Source of the DNA: Galeopsis tetrahit
Taxonomy: Eukaryota; Streptophyta; Magnoliopsida; Lamiales; Lamiaceae
Assembly (NCBI GenBank): GCA_963675135.1
Contig: OY776129.1
Location: 45,024,141 to 45,088,140, forward strand
DNA: 64,000 bases
Reading direction: 5' to 3'
Under the pieces are notes generated by a model that had not been told where the DNA came from, did not search any database, and saw nothing but the letters and a program-made list of their open reading frames with translations. Positions 55,002 to 64,000 of this stretch are shown here, in pieces; position 1 is the first letter of the stretch; each line of letters begins with the position of its first letter. Made by a program: the position numbers and the translations under genes.

Positions 55002-55506
55002 TTTTTTTTTTTTTTGACAATACAACAAGGATAGAATAAAACTCTCAGGTGAAAAAGAAATATAATGTCAGATCCTTGTAATACTGTGGACAATCATCTT
55101 CACACCAATCTTGAGACGATGAAGTGTAATAAGCACTTTGAGCCAACTCATGAACAATTGTGTTATTCTCTCTAGGCACCTGTAAGTAGTCTCACACTAA
55201 GACATTTTGCATAAGGTTTAAAATGTTGCTCACCATCTTCTTTTCTAAAAAACCCACTTCTCCAGATCCCTTAATAGCACCTATTGCATCAGCAGAATCC
55301 GATCTCACCCCATCAATACGAAGTTGTCTTTGAATACATTTCTCCAAACCAACTTCAATTCCCTTTAATTCTGCCCCACATACCGTGCCAATATTCAAAA
55401 AAAATTTGTGCCCCATCAATTTTAATCTTTCCTTCTTTGCGGAGAACCACATATCCAACCGCAAAGAAATTTTTATTAGGTTGAAAGCCGCATCTGTATA
55501 ATTTTT
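55002..55506 (-). pseudogene. 5'-truncated LINE: RNase H domain with poly-A tail
   Basis: On the minus strand from about 55503: TDAAFN (first Asp), CGAELKGIEVGLEK (Glu), VRSDSADAIGAI (Asp), then one TGA at 55199-55197, and in the same frame QVPRENNTIVHELAQSA (His), ending at TGA 55047-55045. These are the RVT_3-type RNase H motifs of plant L1 LINEs. A 15-A tail follows (55016-55002). TATTAACTT flanks both sides (54993-55001 and 55507-55515), a target duplication of at least 9 bp. Only one stop breaks the domain, so it is younger than the other LINE remnants here. Confidence 0.8.
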
Positions 55507-55515
55507 TATTAACTT

Positions 55516-57180
55516 TTCTTTAATTGCACCCTACTTACTATACATATACTATGTATAATTAATACTCCATATTCATTATATTAGTTCAATGAATATAATA
55601 CATAAAATATTCAATTCTGGTTCTTACTTATAAAAAATGTAACCAAACCCACCCACCCCATCAGTTTCATATTGTGTCAATCGTGCAATGCTCAATTTCA
55701 CGTCAATTTTATTCGACTTGGGAACACGCCTCACCCGAGGCAGCCTGTGGCGCAGATATTATGCATTGCTGCTGATTTTTTTTTCTTCCGATTAAATTTA
55801 TTACTATTGTGTGCATTTAATTATATAAATGATTTAATTTAATTTAATATGAAAATTCAAATATATAATTAAAAATTATATTCAAATCACTTAGAAATTA
55901 ATTACAATAAAAAATACAATTTGCCTTGTTTATAATGAATTAGACATAGTACATAGGAGGGTGTATTCCAATGAGATTCAACTTTTATTTTATTGATTTA
56001 TATGAATTTTTATAAACTTGACAAGAGTGTGAAATATATTTTTTTTTATTAATTTACATAGATTTTCATAAATTGCGAATAGTTTTTTTTTTTAATGTGA
56101 AGTATTTTTTTAAAATTAATATTATATATATATATACATAAAAAAAATAATTTATATAAAATATATATATATATATATATAAAGTTTATATATTAATTCG
56201 AGGCGGATCGGATCAATATTGTCATCTCTACTTCTAATCTTTTGTCTTCAGAGTTCTTTGAAAGAATCCATTGAAATCTCTCATTCTTAGAAGAGTTTTT
56301 GGATAGTGAAATTTATTTATATTTTTTGGGGAGAATTCAACAAAATTCATAAACTATTAAAATTCATATATTGTTGAATACCTAAATATTTTTAAAGACT
56401 TTTTAAAATTCGTATTGAATACTTTAGAATTTTTAAAGACTTTTAAAAATTTGAATTGAATAACCCCAGACTTTAAAAGTCCAAAAAAATTTAACAGAAT
56501 TCACAACCAATACACCCCTAGATAAGATGGTTTTGGATATAAGTGATCGAAAAAATAAAAGTTTAGAATAGGGGAACAAAATTAATTTTTAGAATTCAAT
56601 TATAATTCTTTAGAAAAAAATTGTACTCCATTGTTTATAAAAACACAAATGTGGTTCGCGATTCCATTTATTATCAACGAAAAAAATGGTTGTCCATATT
56701 CTGGATAGTCCGAATTTATTAAAAAAAAAAATTAAAAAATAATAATTTTACTATAACATTCTCGTTAGTTAAAATATTAGTATAATATTTAAGTAGGGGT
56801 ATATTTTATTTTTTTTACGTAGGATTGGAGTGAATTTTTAAATTCGGATATTTAGATTTGGGACGCTGAGCGACCCTATTATCAATTACGAAGTATTTAA
56901 TGCTGGTTTAAAGTCCACTCTTTTCACAATTCATATATTTTCAATATTATTCTTATTATGTTATTTACTTGTGGAAATTAAAGTATATATATATATTAAA
57001 TGAAATGTTTAAATAAGATTAAAATTTGAAATATCCACGAATTGATGTTTATTATCAATAAATAAAATTTTGATAATTATCTCACACACGCGTACATGTA
57101 CTAAATTATACTCTACTTATTAGGTTCAAATTATAATAAACATTTATAAAAGTATATATATAATTAATAATGAATGCATC
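55516..57180. other. intergenic, AT-rich, no gene
   Basis: Contains AT microsatellites at about 56121-56140 and 56157-56180 and several poly-T runs. No ORF, RNA gene or transposon end that I can support. Confidence 0.5.
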
Positions 57181-57184
57181 CACA

Positions 57185-57360
57185 TTCATCGGTAAACGAA
57201 CCAATACGATGTTTTGATGTCTGATAAAAATTTATTGGTATCACCGATCGACAATTTACTATTTTCGTCGGTAATTAGGTTGATTTGGTCAGTTTGATCG
57301 AACCCGTCGATAATACCAATGAATATTGTTTCATCTGTAATTTTTGGAATTTTTATAGTG
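57185..57360 (-). mobile_element. CACTA-type end
   Basis: From 57360 inward on the minus strand: CACTATAAAAATTCC, then subterminal CGACGG and CCGACGAAAATAG motifs with complements near 57240-57280. Only one end is recognised; no transposase. Confidence 0.5.
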
Positions 57361-57416
57361 TTTATAATAAAATGAAATTTCGTCTAGTGTTTATAATAAA
57401 ATGAAATTTCGTCTAC
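57357..57416 (+). repeat. 29-bp tandem duplication
   Basis: AGTGTTTATAATAAAATGAA plus ATTTCGTCT is present twice in tandem, immediately outside the CACTA-type end. Confidence 0.8.
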
Positions 57417-57539
57417 ATAACGACATAAGATAGCAGATCTTTTCCTATTTCTCATATTTTTCACATTGGAAATACAGTGGCTTTTCTTATTAGTCTTTGG
57501 CCCACATCATAAGCCTTCAGCATATTCACAGGAGAGTCA

Positions 57540-58400
57540 GGAGACACGGAGTGATGGACTGATAGGCGGGTGATAGGGGCCCCAAATGGACTCCTGATAT
57601 TTCTAACTCTTTATTAGTAATATATTTGAAAATTAAAAATATTATTTACATAGGTAGAAATAATTTGGTATTACTATTTAGTGGCAAGGAGTTTGATATT
57701 CATAGAATTTGAGAACATTAAAATTTTGTTGTATAAATGGTTGAAAGCCAAGAATATATTGAACTTTTGACAATCTTTTCAAGATTTGGATAGAGAACAT
57801 ACTTTATACTAGTAATAATATTTTGTTATCAAATTTTTTTTTTATATGAAAAGTGAATGAAAGCGATGTTAAATTTTTTTGTGTTTTTTTAATAATTAAT
57901 TAGTAATTTGAAGTTTGTATTTTAAATATCAACAATAAAATTATTATGCAATAACTAAAATTATTATGAATGTAGACATAAAAAAAATGTCATATGTAGA
58001 CACTATTTTGTATATTTATGAGTTATGAGCACCAACCATCAAGATATTTATTAAAGTATATCGATCTAAGCCAATTAACAACTAGGAGTATTATTTTTAA
58101 TTGGAATCAAAGGTGGAGCCACATTGTCCTTAGGGTTATGATGAACTGGTTCTTTTAAATATCATGTTTTTTAAGCTATTGTGTTTTTTTAACCACATTT
58201 AATAAGCATTTTTTATTCTTTTAAATAGCATGTTGTTGTATTAAATTCACACTCACATCGTAAAGAAATGTGTGACACGCAAATCATAGCTAATTCGTAA
58301 ATAATTATGTGAAATATTTCATACATGTATTCCATATCAATTAGATCGAGTTAAAACTCTAAATTCATTTAGCCTAAAAATTACATTAAGACAATTTAAA
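57540..58400. other. intergenic, nothing recognised
   Basis: AT-rich DNA without supported genes or repeats. Confidence 0.45.
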
Positions 58401-58409
58401 AAAAAATTG

Positions 58410-58830
58410 CGGGTTATAGACCCGAATTCGGATTGTTCAAAAAATTCGCGGGTAGTAAACATGTGGTTTACTATATGGCCAAAATATTGTTACTACAAGG
58501 TTAAAAAATTACTAGTACAAGGCCAAAAATTTAATACTACATGTCAAAACATTCCGACAAATTCACCCAAAAAATTAAGTGTCAAGAATATTTTTGGACA
58601 TGTAGTGATACACTTTTGACCTTATAGTGATAAAATTTTTGGTCTTGTAGTAACATTGTTTTAGTTATGTAGTAGCCGAATAAGTCAGAATTATTTTAGT
58701 AATTTTTCCAAAAATAAAATAAGTGTCAAGAATATTTTTGGACTTGCAGTAATACACTTTTGGTCTTGTAGTGATAAAATTTAGAACTTGTAGTAACATA
58801 TTTTGGTCATGTAGTAAGATAATATTTGAG
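58410..58830. repeat. inverted and direct repeat region
   Basis: AAGTGTCAAGAATATTTTTG and the following 80 bp occur at about 58577 and again at 58731. Sequence at 58468-58550 (GTTACTACAAGG, ACTAGTACAAGGCC) is a diverged inverse copy of the same block. The motif TTGTAGTAACA or its complement recurs throughout. Probably a decayed inverted-repeat transposon. Confidence 0.5.
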
Positions 58831-59059
58831 AGCGAAAATAAATATTTTAATTAAGGTTGACCCTCTTTGACCCACGTTTGACTCACAAATTTTGATCTAA
58901 TTTACTTTAATTGGTTAATATTGCATATAAGTTTTTGGCAATAAAAAAATAAACATAAATCCAGTGCACAAATCCAATTAGACATGGTCATGTTATTAAA
59001 CAATAGATGAGTTATTTTAATTAAACTTTATTATGTAGTGTAATCTAAGTTTTAGACTA

Positions 59060-62010
59060 TGCGGCCCTGAAATCACCCATCTCTTATTAATTTGCAGACG
59101 ACAATTTATTATTTTGTAGATCAATAGTAAAAGAGTGTAGCTATTTACGGGAGATCCTTGATGCCTATGAAATGAGTTCGGGCCAAGCAATTAATTACTC
59201 CAAATCGGGGGGTATTTTTTAGCCGTAACGTTACAAAGGGGCGACGTAATGCAATTAAATCCATCACTGGTGTCCAGAATCAGATCAATACAAGCAGGTA
59301 TTTGGGCCTGCCTACCTTAATTGGGAAGAGAAAGAAGAAAATATTTGAGTATGTAAAGGATCAATTATGGGCAAAATTGCAGAATTGGCGGAGCAAGAAG
59401 ATTTCAAAAGCCGAAAAAAAGATTTTAATTAAGGCAGCTGCCCAAGATTTTTTGGTTCCTACCACCCTCCTTGATGAGATGCAAATTATGATCAACAAAT
59501 ATTTGGTGGAGTAATTATTTGAACATTGCAAAGGGTATCAACGAGATGTGACGAGATAAATTATGTGTAAGCAAAGAAGAGGGTTCCGCGACTTGTACAA
59601 ATTTAACATTGCCATGTTGGGTAAGATGGGGTGGCGACTGTTTACAAACCCGGATGCCCTAGTGTGTCGAGTCCTTATATCAAGATACTTTTCGAGGGGC
59701 GATTTTTTATCAGCTCGATTGAGATGGGCTCTAAGCTTCACCTGGGCTAGTATTTTTGCAAGTCAGTCCCTGGTTCATGAAGGGGCTATGTGGAAGATTG
59801 GTTCGGACAACTCTATAAAAGTTTGGGATGTGTCGTGGGTGCATGACAATGGAAGTAATCACGCCTAGTCGGATAGGATCGATGCCCTAGAGGATTTTTG
59901 TGTTGCAGTGTTATTTGATGAAGAGAATATGACCTGGGCTGTACCTCTGCTCCACGAGTTACTTTCCATGGACGTAGAAAATATAATTAATATCTCGCTA
60001 CCCGCAGCAGGAGCGATTGATAAAATTATATGGGTGCCATCCCCAAAGGGGAAATATTTTGTCAAAGGGGAAAATTGCACTTTTAGTCCTGTAGGAATTT
60101 TTCAAAATCACTTTCAGTCCTTGGGTTTGTAAATGGTCCTGTTTATTGCAGATTTGGTCCTGTAAGATAGTTTTTGAATGAAACCCGTTAGTTTTTTTTT
60201 ATGCAAATCGTTACTTGAACAAAAAATATCCCTAAAAAAGTAATTATAATTAAAAAAACAAAAAAATATTTTTAAAACTAATAATAAATTATATTTATAG
60301 AATTAAAAAATAAATAATTTCAATACAATTTAGAATATTAATTAATTTTCTAGAAGAAATCTCACTAAGTTGTATAATTTGGATTTTTTTTATAGAATCT
60401 AAATACTTTTTTTAATTCAAGAATTTGAATATAATTAAAAATCACTAAAAACATTATGTAATTTAAATTTAAATAAGTTTTGAAGAAGTTTTTTGTATTA
60501 AAACTGAAATATACCAAAAAAAAATACAAATTTAAAAGTAAAATTTGAAAGTAATTTTAATCTACAAAAAAATCAAATTGAAAAATATACAAAGTATATT
60601 CAAATATAATCTCCAAATTTAAATTAACTTTTAACTCCATATAATTTTGATATAATTTGAAAATACAAAAAAAAAAAAAAATTCAAATCAAGCTAAATAC
60701 TTTTTTTTTTCATTGATTTGAGACATGGTTTCAGATTTAATTGAATAATTTAATTTAATATTATATATAATTGATTGAATTTTTAGATCATAAAATTATT
60801 TTAAGTGAATTTATCGATTTTAAATAATTATTTAAATAAATTGTTAAAATACATTTAATAGTTTTATAATTTATTGACATTTGTGTTTTAAGAGATGTGT
60901 AACTTTTACGCAATTTTTATCCATTAAAACAAACATAAATTTAATCTAATTCTTACAGGACTAAAAATGCATGAAAAATGACTGAAAGTGATTTAATCAC
61001 ATTCTTACAGGACCAAAAGTGCAATTTTACCTTTTGTCAAATTTGCATATAATCTGCTGATGAACTCCTTATCGATGCCGGAATGGAATGAAGGGTAGAT
61101 GGTGATTGGAATGTTATTTGGTGACTCAATGTTCCGCCTCTAAAGTTAAAGAATTTTTATGGCGTGCCTGAAGAAACTGTTTACCGTCAAAGAAAAATTT
61201 ATTAGCAAAACGTGTGGTTGATGATTTTGATTGTCTAATTTTGAGGGGGGTATGGAGAGTAGTTGACATATTTTTACATCATGTCCTTTTGCTCAGTCTT
61301 GCTGGGCATCAATGGAATGCTTGAAAAATTAGATGGTTGTGTTGCTCATGTTGGGGATGTTAAGGAGTTTATTTTAGCAATGGTGAGTAGCCCGATATTG
61401 GAGATAGCTACCAACTTTGGAGTGGTAATGTGGAAAATCTGGAAAGAGCGAAATTCGAAATTATGGAATGGGTCTTACAACTTACCTGCAACTGTTGTTC
61501 AAAGCTCTACGAGCAGCTGGTTGGAATGGAAGGCAACTACTCCTAGGCCAAGGGAGGTGTTTATGGGCAGAATTGCTCGAGATCAAAGATGCAAGGTGTG
61601 GCATGCTCTCCCACATGGTTCTACTAAGTTGAATGTTGATGCGGCTATGTTCCAAAAGTCTAACTAAACTGGACTGGGTATGGCACTAAGAGATGTTGAT
61701 GGTCACTTTTTTATGCTTAAAACACTGGTGGTAAGTAGTTATTTTAATGTTGAGGTGGCAGAAGCTTTGGGCTTCCACAAACTCTTTCTTGGTTAAAGGA
61801 GCAAGGATATGGTATTGTATCGTTGAAGGGGATGTTAAGATAGTTGTGGATGCGATCAATTCCACGGAAGTGATAGAATCTTACTTTGGAGACTACATTC
61901 TTGCATGTCGGGCTTTGTTGGCTCAATTGGATAAATGTGACAGACGTTTTTTCTAAACGGGATGCGAATGTGATTGCGCATATCTTGGCTAGAGAGCTTC
62001 GTTGATTTAC
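59060..62010 (+). pseudogene. L1-type LINE remnant: RT end, zinc-binding and RNase H, split by a MITE
   Basis: Reverse transcriptase FADDNLLFCRS at 59091, then SRYLGLPTLIGKRKKK at 59294 and KISKAEKKILIKAAAQ. Next, GFRDLYKFNIAMLGKMGWR at 59580 and KIIWVPSPKGKYFVK near 60020. The frame is cut at 60067 by a 965-bp insertion and resumes after 61041 with zinc-binding domain fragments. The RNase H motifs NVDAAMF (61632), VEVAEALG (61750), KIVVDAINSTE (61838) and RDANVIAHILAREL (61958) lie in different frames. Many stops and frameshifts: long dead. No poly-A tail found. Confidence 0.8.
60067..61031. mobile_element. MULE-type MITE inside the LINE remnant
   Basis: Inverted ends share AAAATTGCACTTTT then GTCCTGTA over about 30 bp, with a second GTCCTGTAAGA and CACTTTCAGTC nearby at both ends. 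It is flanked by the perfect duplication TTTTGTCAAA (60057-60066 and 61032-61041). 965 bp, very AT-rich, non-coding. It interrupts the LINE coding sequence. Confidence 0.85.
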
Positions 62011-63084
62011 TAATAATACCAGTTGGATAGACCCACAAATTTTATGGTCGGACTATCTTCTCCTTTATGCAATTGCAATAATATAATATAATTCCCTTTG
62101 GATTAAAAGATTGTTCATATATATATGGTTGGACACGTGTTTTAAAAAAATGGGTATTCAATTGTAAAAGTGAAAAATATGTAAAGGGATAGTATGTGGC
62201 ATTGTTGGAAAAATTGACTTTACAAATTTCACCAGGCAACGGGTTTAAAAAGATGACAACTGCCTCCAATTTCAAAATGGAAGAAGATTCGAACGATTCA
62301 GTCCCAAGCATTAATAACCTATTTACTGCATAATATCATGACTTTTTATTCATCACCCTAATACAAGTTGATTTGATTAAAACAAAAAAATTCTTACTTA
62401 TACAAAGATTCAAATGTTCCAACCTAATTTCAATACTATAAATGCACAGTTAACAATGTATAGTAAATTGAATCTAAAAAATAAATGAAAATCAAGTGAC
62501 CAACTATAAGTTGAATTGAAGACTAAGCCAACACCTTTATTTATTGCTTGAAAATTCTATAGATGTCAACTCACAAAAGATTAAACTAAACAGATAAACA
62601 GTTAAGCAAGTCTGAAAAATATCTCTCCTCCAATTGGGCGTCAACAAAATAAAATATTAAAAAAGTAAATTGTTATATTTAAGGCAACCAAATGATCATA
62701 ACAACATGATGCATCAAAATTGGATATTCAAAAATTGACGAGTCTACCTTTTCAAACGAGATCTTCATATATATAAGGATAGCTATAAAATTTGGTGTAA
62801 GCAAAAGTGCATTGAAAAATTGAGTTAAAAATGGACTTATCAGAGCACATACAATGTCATCAAGCCAAGTCTAATAGCTCAAAACCAAGCTTATAAGGCT
62901 AAAATTCTATTTAAGCTCATTACAATATGATATATCACTCAAGTGTGAAGTTCAATATCATGCACAACCCAATTCATATTGATGAAACATTGTTTTATAT
63001 CACAAAACATGTGAGATGTACTTTTTAATTTCAGGTGAAAAATGGTAAATTCGTCAATCCACTTCCTCACGATTAAAGGGGACA
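62011..63084. other. intergenic, nothing recognised
   Basis: AT-rich DNA. No ORF longer than about 90 codons and none with recognisable motifs. Confidence 0.5.
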
Positions 63085-63384
63085 ACAATGACCGTAACAA
63101 TTTCGTCACATCTAAAAGTTTGAACTTGTAGATAGGTGGGGAATTAATTCTTATACATTAATTTCTTAATACTCTCTCACTCGTGGGTCGGATTATCACC
63201 TCTACCTTTGGGGAGGAGGCCCATCGAGTTGGCAATTTAAATTGATGGAGTTGCGCTTTCGACAGAAATCGATGTGGGCGTGAGCCTTGAGGCTCTGATA
63301 CCATAAAAAAATTATGCATTTAAAAGTTTAAACTTGTAAAGAGGTGAATAACTAATTCTTATATATTAATTTCCTAATAATATC
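63085..63384 (-). mobile_element. TRIM-like miniature LTR retrotransposon
   Basis: Two direct repeats of about 62-85 bp (cores 63109-63170 and 63317-63378, sharing AAAAGTTT-AACTTGTA and TTAATTCTTATA-ATTAATTTC) flank about 130 bp. Directly inside the right repeat is a minus-strand primer site TGGTATCAGAGC (63303-63292) for initiator tRNA-Met. At the other side is GAGTGAGAGAG, a possible polypurine tract. No coding capacity: the TRIM pattern. Exact LTR ends and target duplication were not resolved. Confidence 0.7.
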
Positions 63385-64000
63385 GAATCGATCGGATTGA
63401 AGACCTTAGGCTTAGAGCTGTATTAATACTTTGTAATGATATGATAAACTCCTAAAAGTTTATATATACACACAATGAACAAAATATATAAACTCCCTCA
63501 TGCTTTTTTAGGCTTTTTTATTACTCCATTTTATTAATATAATATATACATATAATTATAATTTTAAAATACAAATTAATTACAACTATTATATTTTTTA
63601 AAGAAGATGAAACACTTTTATTGATCAATAAATAAGTAAATAAAAAGACAAAACATAAAAAAAAAATGGAATTTTCTAAACAAAAATTAAACAGTCTCAA
63701 CACAAAAATAGATTTTAATAATAAATTGTAGAGGAAATACTGATTTTAATGTATATTTTTTTTAAAATATCATTAAAATATTTTTTAAAATTAAATAAAA
63801 ACATCATTAAAATCTGAATCATGCTCGAATTCTATCTACCCATTTTTCACTAATTAATTAAAAATATAAAAATTCAAAAATAAAAAGAAAAATATATACT
63901 AAAATCTAAAAATTTGAAAGAAAATTATAGATATGTATTTTTAAAAAAAAGGACAACTCCAACCCCTATCATATTCCCCAAATGTAAATTATATTTAGAG
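63385..64000. other. intergenic, AT-rich, no gene
   Basis: Simple AT-rich sequence to the window edge. Nothing supported. Confidence 0.5.

Overview
The window looks like nuclear DNA of a flowering plant, most probably a eudicot. It is AT-rich and repeat-dominated. It carries plant Ty1/copia polyproteins, Stowaway MITEs, CACTA, hAT, Mutator-like (MULE), Helitron and L1-type LINE sequences, CCCTAAA telomere-type repeats and one plant-specific host gene. Species is not determinable by eye. I see no rRNA gene, functional tRNA gene, CRISPR array or virus-like replicon. The only convincing host gene is a BIG GRAIN 1-like gene on the minus strand (5904-6686).

Left part. 1-2990 is the 3' portion of a copia element (open at the window edge) that sits inside a CACTA-type element whose right end is at 5088. 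After the host gene, 9552-12646 is a MULE-like element holding a solo LTR (9774-11508, TSD GAGCC) and a MITE. 12707-16996 holds three GC-rich MULE-type elements side by side. The first is split by a foldback element. The other two, and a relative at 27148-28313, carry pairs of GTCGAC-rich stem-loops.

Middle. 18-30 kb is a patchwork of nested MITEs, a tRNA-derived SINE with a 14-bp target duplication, a 5'-truncated LINE, and a Helitron helicase remnant with its 3' hairpin.

Core. 31166-53972 is a three-level nest. An outer MULE-like element (9-bp TSD AAGAAAGAA) contains an autonomous-type hAT element (31288-48854, TSD GGCGTCGC). The hAT transposase gene is split in frame by a Sirevirus-like copia element (33178-46293, TSD ATTCT) with two 1274-bp LTRs that differ at about three positions. 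The hAT also has a divergent BED-finger gene driven from a mirrored copy of the transposase promoter. The copia element has gag, pol (one premature stop in integrase, plus a gag/pol frame change) and a long extra ORF between pol and the 3' LTR.

Right part. 54-64 kb holds a Stowaway MITE, two LINE remnants (one split by a MULE-type MITE), a CACTA end and a TRIM-like miniature LTR element. The genes do not form a pathway. Apart from the BIG GRAIN 1-like gene, the content records successive transposon insertions.
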